Below are positions 1 to 8,130 of a stretch of 64,000 nt of DNA, piece after piece (within the stretch, counting starts at the first letter, position 1; every line of letters begins with the position of its first letter). The DNA lies in assembly GCF_030694375.1 (NCBI RefSeq), contig NZ_JAUXYL010000010.1:1-64000 (forward strand), given 5' to 3'. The translations under genes were made by a program, and so were the position numbers. Source of the stretch: Algoriphagus sp. GTDB lineage: Bacteria > Bacteroidota > Bacteroidia > Cytophagales > Cyclobacteriaceae. The notes under the pieces are model-generated. The model was not told where the DNA came from and made no database searches. It saw only the letters and a list, made by a program, of their open reading frames with translations.

Positions 1-138
1 GCGAAAAAAGCGAAAAATTAACCAAGCCAACCTTTAACTTCGCCTTCCAGAATTCCACTTTTCTGACCCAAAAATCCAAGTAACTCTAGGGGGTCAATTT
101 CCAGCGGCGACAGGGGGTCAATTTAATCGGCGTATGCA
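1..138 (+). mobile_element. Right end of an IS21-like insertion sequence (partial)
   Basis: The sequence holds two 24-bp repeats that both begin AGGGGGTCAATTT, at 88-111 and 112-135, each followed by a CGGCG core. Tandem internal repeats near the ends with a GGGGGTCAATTT-type core are typical of IS21-family elements, which end in CA; a CA lies at 137-138. Frame 1 reads a lysine-rich tail (AKKAKN) to a stop at 19-21, which could be the end of the helper ATPase gene istB. The rest of the element lies outside the window, so the family call rests on the terminal repeats and on the fact that the gene to the right lacks its 5' part. Confidence 0.5.
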
Positions 139-1563
139 TTAGGAGTTCCTAATTCCCATCACGTCTTGTATGGGAAGTTGTTAAAGAAGGGAGTCCTTAA
201 TTCAATTTGTACTACCAATTTTGACCTTTTGATTGAAAAAGCCTTGGTCAGTGAAGGTTTTGAGAAGGGAGTAGATTTCGAAAAATATCATACCGAACAA
301 GATTTCAGAAATTTTTATTGGGCGATTGAAAAGCCAAAGCTCATCAAACTGCATGGCTGCGTTACTGATAGGGAGGAAATAGGAATAACTCTGGATATCG
401 TTGCAGGGTCTGATTCTTCCATGCATCGAAATCAATTGGTGAAGGAGTTTTTTAGCAAAAAGTTTAATGATGTGGTCATTGTAATTGGCTACAGTTGTTC
501 TGACATATTTGATATATCGCCTCAGATTGAAGCAGTAGCCCAAGACAAGAGCGAAATTATTTTTGTTGAACATAAAAACGGAAAGCTAGATCCCATCATC
601 AAAGAACTGAGTAAGTGCGGCGATGATTTTCCTTTTAAATTTCACCCTGGCTTCAAGGTGACTATCGATGCAAATCATTTTTGTAACCTTTTATGGAATA
701 CTGTTTTAGAGGAGGATTATCAAGTTATCCAAGGCAAAACTAACTGGGAAAAAATTGTAGAGTCCTGGATAGAAAACTCTGTTTTTGAAAATGGTCATAT
801 TGTCAAATACATATTGCCAGCAAGATTGTTCTTCGATATAAGCCAATATGAGATATCCCTTCAATATTGCGAACTTGGAAAACAAGGGGCACAAGAAACC
901 GGAAATTTTAAAGCCTTTTACAGTGAGATGGGGAATGCAGGAATGGCTTTAAATGCATTAGGCCGATTAGATGAAGCATTGGAATATCTGAAAAACTCTA
1001 TTGTAGGCTGTCGAATGGTTTCAAATCAAAAAGGAGTCATTGCTCAATCCCAAGTGCTGGGACATATCTTCAGGAACCGTTTGGAATATGATTTAGCCCT
1101 TCAAAGGTTTCAGGACGCATTATTGGCTGCTGAACAGATCAAAGATCAATTCAGTATTTGTACCTCAATTGGCAATTTATGTTCAGTGTACAACCATATA
1201 GGACACACGGCTGAGTCTGAAATGTTGATTAATAAAGGAATTAAAATTGCGAGAAGGATCGGAAACAAGCAATCGGAATGTGCGATGCTTTGTCACTTGG
1301 GAATCGCCAACTTTAAAAAGGGAAATTCCTCTGCTTCCCTGGAGTTGATAAAGGCAAGTTTGCTACTGGCTCAAACTATCGGTGATGAAAGATGTGAGGC
1401 TATGGCCCACCTTAATCTTTCGAATGTTGAAACAAACAGTGGCAATAAAATCAATGGAATAAATCATGCCCGTTTGGCGCTTGATATAGCAGTGAGGTTA
1501 AGATTATTGCAGGAGGAAAAAAAAGCAAGATTTTTATTAATGATGTACGATTTACTTGGTTAA
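139..1563 (+). pseudogene. SIR2-domain / TPR protein, 5' end removed by the insertion sequence
   Basis: The reading frame is open from the insertion-sequence junction to a TAA at 1561-1563, but it has no convincing start; the first possible one is TTG at 166. The encoded part begins inside a SIR2-like domain: TTNFDLLIEKAL and KLHGC are the typical SIR2 core motifs, while the N-terminal glycine-rich NAD-binding segment is absent. The second half, roughly the last 240 residues, is a run of TPR-like helical repeats (for example NALGRLDEALEYLKNSI). SIR2 domains fused to repeat domains act as NAD-depleting effectors in several bacterial anti-phage systems, so this was probably a defence gene. It is likely inactive now because the NAD-binding half is lost, unless the missing part is supplied in frame from the element. 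The promoter is also cut off. Confidence 0.75.
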
Positions 1564-1797
1564 CAGTAGGATATCTGAAACTAGAAACACGAAAAGCTGG
1601 ATATTAATTATCACCTAACTTTACTTTTTTTGAAAATTTTGAAAATCACTAATTTTGCTGCATTTTGTGCTTAGTTCAGGCAAGCTTTGTTGGAAAAAAT
1701 CTATTACTTACGACGCTTTTTTTGAAGCCTGACACAAATTGACAGTAAAAATTCATAGTTCCGAATTCACTTCAAATGAATTTGGGTTGTTTTATAT

Positions 1798-3000
1798 ATG
1801 GAGAAAAAACCTACCTACATCGATCTTTTTGCTGGATGCGGCGGCCTTTCTTTGGGTCTGCACAAAGCCGGCTGGAAAGGTGTTTTTGCTATTGAGAAAA
1901 GTCCAGATGCTTTCGCTACGCTGGAACACAATTTAATAAAGAAGAAAAAGCACTTCGATTGGCCGGGGTGGTTAGATCCAACCAACCATGATATTAATGA
2001 AGTTCTCGAAAACAAGTCAGAGGAATTAATTGGGCTAAGAGGAAAAATTGACCTTGTGGCTGGTGGTCCTCCATGCCAGGGATTTTCTATGGCGGGTAGA
2101 AGAGTAGAAAATGATTCTAGAAATGACCTCATCAATTCCTATGTGAATTTTATAGACTATGTGAGACCAAAGCTGATATTTTTCGAGAACGTAAGGGGGT
2201 TTACTCTTGGGTTTAAAAATAATGATACGAAAGGAAGAGCATATTCTTCCTACGTGGTAGAAAAGCTTGAGAATTTGAATTATACGGTGAAGGGAAGACT
2301 TATAGACTTTTCTAATTATGGAATCCCGCAAAAAAGAACTCGATTCATCCTTGTTGGAATTCAAAACGAATTTCTTGCTGAAAACCCGACGATCAATAAG
2401 AATACGTTCTTTGAGCAAATTGATCAGAACAAAGACGAGTTTTTGAAAAGAAACAACCTGATTATCAATCCTACCCTTGAGCATGCGATCTCTGATCTTT
2501 TGCAGACTAATGGGGAAATAGCCTCAGAAACAAATAACTTCAAGCAGGGAATGTACGGAGAGGTTGAATCTGAATATCAAAAATATGCCCGAAGATACAA
2601 ACATCTCAATAGCCCCGTTGACAGTCATAGATTTGCAAAGCATACTCCAGCCATTCAGGGTAGATTTGAAATAGCTTTGCAAGAGAAGCTTACTAGCGCT
2701 GAATACCGGGAGAGATTTCAATTGAAGAAGAGCAGTACAAAAATTTTGCAAGCTGCTAAACCCACTCCTACAATTACTACGCTTCCTGACGACTATGTTC
2801 ATTATTGTGAGCCCAGAATAATGACCGTTCGAGAATATGCTAGAATTCAATCTTTTCCAGACAGTTATGAGTTTAAAGGGAAATATACCACAGGCGGTAA
2901 AAGAAGAACGCAGGAGGTTCCTAGGTATTCTCAGATTGGAAACGCTATTCCCCCTTTATTTGGTGAGCAAGCAGGCATTGTACTTAAAGAATTAATTTAA
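1798..3000 (+). CDS. dcm: DNA (cytosine-5-)-methyltransferase
   Basis: This is a complete 400-aa C5-cytosine methyltransferase, which transfers a methyl group from S-adenosylmethionine to cytosine in a specific DNA site. Visible motifs are I (DLFAGCGGLSLG, residues 9-20), IV with the catalytic cysteine (GGPPCQGFS, Cys93), VI (ENVRG, 130-134), VIII (QKRTRFILVG, 178-187) and X (QIGNAIPP, near 379). The target-recognition region lies between about 190 and 340. The start is ATG at 1798. The stop is followed after 1 nt by the ATPase gene, so the two are almost certainly co-translated. No restriction endonuclease or Vsr gene is next to it. It could be the modification arm of an unusual restriction system or the mark-setter of the ATPase/receiver pair. 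The recognition site cannot be read from the sequence. Confidence 0.93.
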   Translation: MEKKPTYIDLFAGCGGLSLGLHKAGWKGVFAIEKSPDAFATLEHNLIKKKKHFDWPGWLDPTNHDINEVLENKSEELIGLRGKIDLVAGGPPCQGFSMAGRRVENDSRNDLINSYVNFIDYVRPKLIFFENVRGFTLGFKNNDTKGRAYSSYVVEKLENLNYTVKGRLIDFSNYGIPQKRTRFILVGIQNEFLAENPTINKNTFFEQIDQNKDEFLKRNNLIINPTLEHAISDLLQTNGEIASETNNFKQGMYGEVESEYQKYARRYKHLNSPVDSHRFAKHTPAIQGRFEIALQEKLTSAEYRERFQLKKSSTKILQAAKPTPTITTLPDDYVHYCEPRIMTVREYARIQSFPDSYEFKGKYTTGGKRRTQEVPRYSQIGNAIPPLFGEQAGIVLKELI

Positions 3001-3001
3001 A

Positions 3002-5674
3002 ATGGGGGACATAAAAGATTTAAAAGAGAATTCACGTTTGGGGGGAGATAATAAGAATAATAATGAACTGTTTTTTAAAACTAATGTACAACTCAAAAGT
3101 ATTATTGGAAAAGACCTTATCAATGATGATAATATTGCCATATTAGAATTAGTTAAAAACTCTTTCGATGCAGATGCTAAACAAGTTAAAGTAAAATATT
3201 ATAATCTTAAGGAAAATGATGATAAAAACACTGATTATTTCTCCATAAAAACATCAAGATTATTAATTCAGGACGATGGTGTAGGAATGGATATCAAAGA
3301 TATTCGTGATAAATGGCTGAATATTGCGTATTCTGAAAAAAAGATAAATAGAACTCAACATAACCGAAGAATGGCAGGTGCCAAAGGGGTTGGGAGATTT
3401 TCATGTGATCGGCTTGGAGAATATTTAAATTTATATTCCAAAACTAAAAGTGATCCCAATTATATCAAGCTTTCTATAGATTGGAAAAAATTTGAGATTG
3501 AGGATGAAGATACAGAGATTCAATCTATACCCCTGCACCATGAAATATTAACTCCTAGAGAATTTCAAGAATTAGGTTTTATAGATTTTAAACATGGTGT
3601 TTTGCTTGAAATAATAAAATTAAGAAGTAAGTGGGCTTATACAATACTAGACAAAAAAGGGAAGCTTTTAACTTGGGATGTTTCAAAATTTGTTGAGTTA
3701 AAAAAATATTTGGAAAAGCTTATAAACCCTAATCAAGCTTTCGAAAGCAATGATTTTGGTATATGGATAGATGCTCCTGAATTTGAAAAAGAAAATGGAG
3801 AATTAGAAAAGCATGAGAAATTCATTGGAATAGTAGAAAATAGAATCTTTGAAGAACTTGATTTTAAGACAACATCCATAGAAGTACAAACCACTAAAGG
3901 TGGAAGTGAAACCCTAACAACACTTAAAGATAAGGGTGAGGTGGTTTTTTGGATAAGGGAAAAAAACAATTATTTTCCTTACGTAAAAAATGCAAAAGCA
4001 ACTATTTACTATCTTAGTACATACGCTAAATCTTTCTTTACTAAACAAACTGGCATAAGGTCAGTAGATTATGGTTCCATTTTTTTATTTATAAATGGTT
4101 TTCGAATTCCTCCATATGGAGATGATGAAAATGATTGGCTAGGAATAGACCATAGAAAAGCGCAAGGACATAGCCGAAATATTGGTCTGAGAGAAATTGT
4201 TGGTCAAATAGAAATTTTGGACGAATCGAATGATTTTCAAATCATTTCAAGCAGAGAAGGAATTGTTAAAAATGATAATTTTAAGCAATTAGTTCAGTCT
4301 TCAAAAAATAATAGCTTTTTCTTCAAGGCATTTCGAAGGTTAGAAAGATATGTAGTAGAAGGTTTAAATTGGGACAGCTCAATATACGATAACAAAGATG
4401 GCGAAGAGAGCAATACTTTAAAGGAAATTGAATCAAAAATAATTTCAGGAGCAATTTCTGAAGAAGAACTAATTTTCAGGGAGGATGAAAGAACAAAAAA
4501 TAATCGAATTTATACGACAATCCATTCTATAATATCTGCAAAAGCAATAGATGTAATTGAACTTTATATTAATGAAAATCTCATAACTCAAAAAATTGAA
4601 GAGGAAAGAGAAACTTCTGAAAGAGAATTTAAACAGCTTATTGAAGATTTCAGTAATAAAAAAATTGATGCTGATACACTTAATAAAATATTACAAAAAA
4701 AAGCTTCAGAGAATGAGGAGCTTGAAAGGCAATTAAAGGAGTTTTCTAAATTCACCACGAATGATGCCACCTCAAAGGCTATATTGGAACTTCAGAATTA
4801 TCAAAGCACAATAGAGGAGCAGACAGAACTTATTAAAGACTTGCAATTTCAATTACAGGAATTAGTGCGGCAAAAAGAATCTGCAGAAGTAGAAAAGGAA
4901 AAAGCACAATCAGAAGTAGAGGAAGTAAGAAAAGAACTTGTAGAGACAAAATCACAAAATTTGTTTTTAAAATCTGTTAAATCTCAAGACTTTAATGATG
5001 TTGTTAATTTGATGCATCATATTGGCATATCAACAGGAACTATTCAAAATTTCATAAAAGGAGCTATTTTTAAATTGGATAATAATTTGGCATTTGAAAC
5101 TGGTGAGTTGAAAAACGTATTTAGTAAATTAAATTATGAATTGAATAAAATATATTCAATATCGAAATTTGCAACAAAAGCTAATTTTAAAGTTGAGGCA
5201 AAGGATTCTGTATTGGATTTAGTGTCTTTTATAGAGCAATATTTTATTAATATTATAAAGCCTTTTTTGCCTAAAAAGATTGCATTGATAGTTTATGAAC
5301 ATGATGTGAGAGAATTCATAACTGTTTTTAAACCAATTGAATTGATAATTATTTTGGATAATTTGATTAATAACGCAAAAAAAAGTATTTCAGAAAGAGA
5401 GAAAACCAAATCTGAGTTTTATAATCCAAAAATAGAAATTTCGTTCTTTCAAGTCGTTGATTCGGAAATAAAGTTGTCAATTAAAGATAATGGGATAGGT
5501 ATTTCTAAAAATAATGTTGACAAAATATTTGAATATGGATTTACAACTACTGAAGGATCTGGATTAGGTTTAACACATGTAAAGGAACTGATTGAGAAAA
5601 TGCATGGAGATATATATGTTAATAACAATTACGCTGATGGAGCAGAATTTATTCTTACATTTTTAAAAAAATAA
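3002..5674 (+). CDS. Dual GHKL ATPase: MORC/MutL-like N-terminus plus histidine-kinase-like C-terminus
   Basis: This 890-aa protein carries two separate GHKL-type ATP-binding modules. The N-terminal one has an N-box (ELVKNSFDAD, about residues 48-58), a G1 box (QDDGVGMD, about 90-97) and a G2 box (GAKGVGRFS, about 125-133); this arrangement is that of MutL/Hsp90/MORC ATPases. A long charged coiled coil covers about 530-660. It is followed by a helix with a double histidine (NLMHHIGIST, His672-His673), placed like a histidine-kinase phospho-acceptor helix. The C-terminal module has the kinase N-box (LDNLINNAKKS, about 784-794), G1 (DNGIGIS, about 828-834) and G2 (GSGLGLTH, about 851-858). The gene lies 1 nt from the methyltransferase and 1 nt from a receiver gene. 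The region is visibly richer in A and T than the chromosome downstream, suggesting transfer. The motifs are seen directly; the role in DNA-mark sensing or phospho-signalling is inferred. Confidence 0.85.
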   Translation: MGDIKDLKENSRLGGDNKNNNELFFKTNVQLKSIIGKDLINDDNIAILELVKNSFDADAKQVKVKYYNLKENDDKNTDYFSIKTSRLLIQDDGVGMDIKDIRDKWLNIAYSEKKINRTQHNRRMAGAKGVGRFSCDRLGEYLNLYSKTKSDPNYIKLSIDWKKFEIEDEDTEIQSIPLHHEILTPREFQELGFIDFKHGVLLEIIKLRSKWAYTILDKKGKLLTWDVSKFVELKKYLEKLINPNQAFESNDFGIWIDAPEFEKENGELEKHEKFIGIVENRIFEELDFKTTSIEVQTTKGGSETLTTLKDKGEVVFWIREKNNYFPYVKNAKATIYYLSTYAKSFFTKQTGIRSVDYGSIFLFINGFRIPPYGDDENDWLGIDHRKAQGHSRNIGLREIVGQIEILDESNDFQIISSREGIVKNDNFKQLVQSSKNNSFFFKAFRRLERYVVEGLNWDSSIYDNKDGEESNTLKEIESKIISGAISEEELIFREDERTKNNRIYTTIHSIISAKAIDVIELYINENLITQKIEEERETSEREFKQLIEDFSNKKIDADTLNKILQKKASENEELERQLKEFSKFTTNDATSKAILELQNYQSTIEEQTELIKDLQFQLQELVRQKESAEVEKEKAQSEVEEVRKELVETKSQNLFLKSVKSQDFNDVVNLMHHIGISTGTIQNFIKGAIFKLDNNLAFETGELKNVFSKLNYELNKIYSISKFATKANFKVEAKDSVLDLVSFIEQYFINIIKPFLPKKIALIVYEHDVREFITVFKPIELIIILDNLINNAKKSISEREKTKSEFYNPKIEISFFQVVDSEIKLSIKDNGIGISKNNVDKIFEYGFTTTEGSGLGLTHVKELIEKMHGDIYVNNNYADGAEFILTFLKK

Positions 5675-5675
5675 T

Positions 5676-6062
5676 ATGAAGCAATTTGTAATTTTAATTT
5701 ATGAAGATGATGCAACTTATGTTGAATCATTAATGTACAGTTTAGACGGAAAGATCAAACTTAAAGGTAAGAAACTAGTAGTTCATCATAAAGAAAACGG
5801 TGATTCTCTTGATCAGGATCTCAATGTTTATTCTCCAAATCTTATAATGGTTGACCATGACTTGGGGGCAACTACTGGAGATGACTTAATTCAAATTATT
5901 GATTCTATGCCAGAACATAATTCTGTGTCAATATATTATTATTCAGGTGGCGAAACTTTAGATGATTTAGAGGAAAAAGCGAGAAGGCATAAATGTAATA
6001 TTCGTTGTTTTACTAAAGAAGGTGATAATCTTGATATTGCAATACTTGGATTAGTTGAATGA
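5676..6062 (+). CDS. Stand-alone response-regulator receiver domain
   Basis: This 128-aa protein is a single receiver (CheY-like) domain with no output domain. It has the acidic cluster (YEDD, residues 9-12), a phospho-acceptor aspartate at the end of strand 3 (LIMVDHDLG, Asp60), a serine at the end of strand 4 (YYYSGG, Ser90) and a lysine at strand 5 (CFTKEGD, Lys114). All positions needed for phosphorylation are therefore present. It starts 1 nt after the dual-ATPase gene and shares its A/T-rich composition, so it is the natural partner of the histidine-kinase-like module. What it acts on is unknown, because no DNA-binding or enzymatic domain is attached. Confidence 0.8.
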   Translation: MKQFVILIYEDDATYVESLMYSLDGKIKLKGKKLVVHHKENGDSLDQDLNVYSPNLIMVDHDLGATTGDDLIQIIDSMPEHNSVSIYYYSGGETLDDLEEKARRHKCNIRCFTKEGDNLDIAILGLVE

Positions 6063-6159
6063 ATTTTGTAATTTCTGTTACCTACTTTTGATATCAATAT
6101 TTGGTAAAAATCAGATTTTAATTTAAAAAAATAACGATGAATTAAATGGAAATATGATT

Positions 6160-6202
6160 AAAAAGAGAGAGTTTTAGCTAAACTTTGTCCTTTTCTCTTT
6201 TT
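6160..6202. terminator. Possible bidirectional terminator between converging operons
   Basis: AAAAAGAGA (6160-6168) pairs with TCTCTTTTT (6194-6202), with a smaller inner palindrome around AGTTTTAGCTAAACT. T-rich sequence follows on the plus strand and A-rich sequence precedes it, so it could stop transcription from both the receiver operon and the opposing XRE pair. The stem is A/T-rich and thus weak. Confidence 0.4.
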
Positions 6203-6267
6203 TGGGTACTCCAGAAAAGGGTTGTAGCATTCTATTTTAAATATTGATACATAGTTTTCCAAAGTCT

Positions 6268-6606
6268 TTATTTTAACTTTTGTATTTCTTTCTTTAACTC
6301 ATCATTTTCAATCATTAATTTTTCTATTAGTTCTTTGAATCCGTAATTGTTATTATAGGTTGTAATCGGACCACTATGAGAATTTGGTCCATGATTATAA
6401 TTAGTTACAGATAATCCTTTTAAGAAGAACAATGCAGGATCAACTTTATAAAAAGATGCTAATTTTCCTGCTTGTTCAGTTGTTACCAACTGCTCGCCAT
6501 TTTCCATTTTTAAATATTCCTCAACAGAGATATCCAATTCTGCAGCTAGATGTTCTGGTGCATAGTTGTGGCTAATTCTAAAAGATCCTATAACTGTTAA
6601 ACTCAT
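6268..6606 (-). CDS. XRE-family helix-turn-helix protein with NYNxGPNSH linker (downstream copy)
   Basis: This 112-aa protein has an N-terminal XRE-type helix-turn-helix (about residues 10-65, with the LDISVEEYLKMENGEQ recognition region), a short linker containing NYNHGPNSHSG and TYNNN, and a C-terminal helix rich in Lys, Glu and Leu that should form a coiled coil. Its start overlaps the stop of the next gene upstream by 4 nt (ATGA type), so the two are translationally coupled. Both share domain order and linker motif and are paralogues. The pair points toward the methyltransferase operon and may regulate it or themselves; no operator is evident. The helix-turn-helix here is more divergent than in its partner. 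Confidence 0.75.
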   Translation of the reverse strand: MSLTVIGSFRISHNYAPEHLAAELDISVEEYLKMENGEQLVTTEQAGKLASFYKVDPALFFLKGLSVTNYNHGPNSHSGPITTYNNNYGFKELIEKLMIENDELKKEIQKLK

Positions 6607-7001
6607 TTTACTTTGGTTAATTCTTGAATGATTGTAGTTAATTTTTCTATTTGATTTTCCAGATTAGAAATGGTTTGGTTCTTTTCTTGGAGCATTTTTT
6701 CATAGACTGATTTTAAGAAATCTGTTTCACTGCTGTTATTATTATAAGTTTTAAAATTTCCACCGTGACTATTTGGACCTGTATTGTAATTAATCACTGG
6801 CAACTCCTCTGATAGAAAATAATCTGGCTTTACATGGTAAAGGTCTGCCAGCTGGTTGATTCTTTCTACGGTTAGCTTTGACTTGCCTGATTCAATACTT
6901 GAGTAGGTTTTTTGGTTGATGTTTAGAACATTGGCGACGTATTCCTGAGAATATTCCTTTGATTCCCTCAAGATCCGCATGATTTTTTGTGGTTTTTCCA
7001 T
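6603..7001 (-). CDS. XRE-family helix-turn-helix protein with NYNxGPNSH linker (upstream copy)
   Basis: This 132-aa transcriptional regulator has a canonical HTH_3 domain at about residues 8-62 (EYVANVLNINQKTYSSIESG covers the turn and recognition helix). The linker NYNTGPNSHGG plus TYNNN follows, then a leucine-rich coiled coil to the end. It is the first gene of a two-gene minus-strand operon and overlaps its paralogue by 4 nt. The linker motif is nearly the same in both proteins even though the DNA-binding domains have drifted, so the linker seems to be under its own constraint. The coiled coils suggest that they form homo- or heterodimers. Targets are unknown. Confidence 0.82.
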   Translation of the reverse strand: MEKPQKIMRILRESKEYSQEYVANVLNINQKTYSSIESGKSKLTVERINQLADLYHVKPDYFLSEELPVINYNTGPNSHGGNFKTYNNNSSETDFLKSVYEKMLQEKNQTISNLENQIEKLTTIIQELTKVK

Positions 7002-7532
7002 ATAAGGCGTTTTTTGAGTGGATTACTTCTTTTTCAACTAGGATACTTCGATTTAAGGCTTTTTAGCTCTTTAAATTTTAGAATATTTGCTCGTAAGGAT
7101 TCTTAGTTCAATATAGCCAAGTTTTGACTTAGTCGAATACAGAAATCCAAAATTCTGCAAGAAAATATTGACACCTAATGTCCGAAAATCTATTGTTCAC
7201 AGCGCAGTTTACTACCCATGGTTTAATCGCCAATGGCTTAATAAGCTGTTTAAGAGCTGATTTTCTGGACGGCATAAGCTTTCTCAGTTCCTTGTTTTCC
7301 AAATTTATGGGAATTGTTGGATATGATCATATCTATCCGCTCAAACCCAAAAACCCGATTTAAAACTTAACACACTTTTTCTCCCAGATTGCTCCCGCAC
7401 GTGCGGGACTACCACTATTGATCCGGGAGTGACGAAACGATCCCGATGTACACGGGAGTTCTCCCAGACCTATTAAGATTGCTGCCGAATGGCATGGTGG
7501 AAATGATTCATTTCTTTAATGTATCAAGGATT

Positions 7533-7644
7533 CGTCATTGCGAGAAGGTCATTTTATGACTAAAAGACCTAATTAAGAACAAAAACCGACGAAGCAATCT
7601 CCTATTTAAGACTGCTTTGCTTCGTACCTCCGCTCGCAGTGACG
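7533..7644. repeat. Dispersed palindromic repeat (CGTCATTGCGAG type), intergenic copy
   Basis: The element starts with CGTCATTGCGAG (7533-7544) and ends with its near-perfect reverse complement CTCGCAGTGACG (7633-7644). The interior contains GAAGCAATCTC and GACTGCTTTGCTTCG, which also pair. A closely related full copy and a partial copy occur inside the coding sequence at 8397-8581, so this is a mobile or amplified repeat family. Confidence 0.8.
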
Positions 7645-8040
7645 TAGCCATAGTATCAAGATGGTTTACGACCAAAATCCAATATTTCACCATCATGAAA
7701 GCACTAGTCAACATTTACATTTCCGAAGGAGTCCAGGTCTCCTTCAAGCAGATTCAAAAGAACGTGATTAAAAACCCTACCTGATTATTTCCTTTTTTTC
7801 CGATCAAGAGGATGCGCAGCCTTGAGCAGATCGGTTACCATACACTCAGGTCAGCAAGCTCTGAATAGCTGGTCGCGCTGACAATTCAATCTATTTCTTA
7901 ACCTGAAGCTGACAATTCGTGATAACGAGGTCGGGTGGGAGACTTGTGCGCCGTGGCGTAGGTTTGTCTGATTAGAGGCAAGAAGCTAGAAATAGCCAAT
8001 TGTTACTTGCATTGCCTCAATCTCTACCTGAATCCCGCTA

Positions 8041-8095
8041 TGGTCCATGGTCTATTTGCTATGGATTCACAGCCGTGGACCGTCGACCGTCGACC
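8041..8095. repeat. GGTCCAYGG/CCGTGGACC palindromic repeat, intergenic copy
   Basis: GGTCCATGG (8041-8049) pairs with CCGTGGACC further right, followed by a doubled GTCGACC. The same GTGGACCGTCGAC word recurs inside the next gene at 8367-8379. The family is thus present both upstream of and within the coding sequence. Confidence 0.6.
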
Positions 8096-8130
8096 AAAGA
8101 ATCCTCCAGCTTCATTAACCACTTCAAAGC

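Larger units (their letters stand above)
7002..8130. other. Long gene-poor region rich in palindromic repeats
   Basis: I see no convincing gene in these 1.1 kb. The stretch contains a CCCGCACGTGCGGG palindrome near 7394, a long palindromic element at 7533-7644 and a GGTCCATGG/CCGTGGACC hairpin at 8041-8080. A 29-codon ATG frame at 7695-7784 has no recognisable product and may be chance. The last 100 nt should carry the promoter of the thioredoxin-SusC-SusD genes. Confidence 0.6.

Noticed and set aside
1798..3000. Methyltransferase considered as part of a classical type II restriction-modification pair
   Set aside because: No endonuclease-like gene is adjacent; the only partners are the dual ATPase and the receiver.
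7178..7363. A 61-codon frame after the XRE pair
   Set aside because: No domain, no credible ribosome site, and it lies in low-information DNA before the repeats.
7695..7784. A 29-codon ATG frame in the repeat-rich region
   Set aside because: Too short, no ribosome site and no similarity that I can recognise; left as chance.
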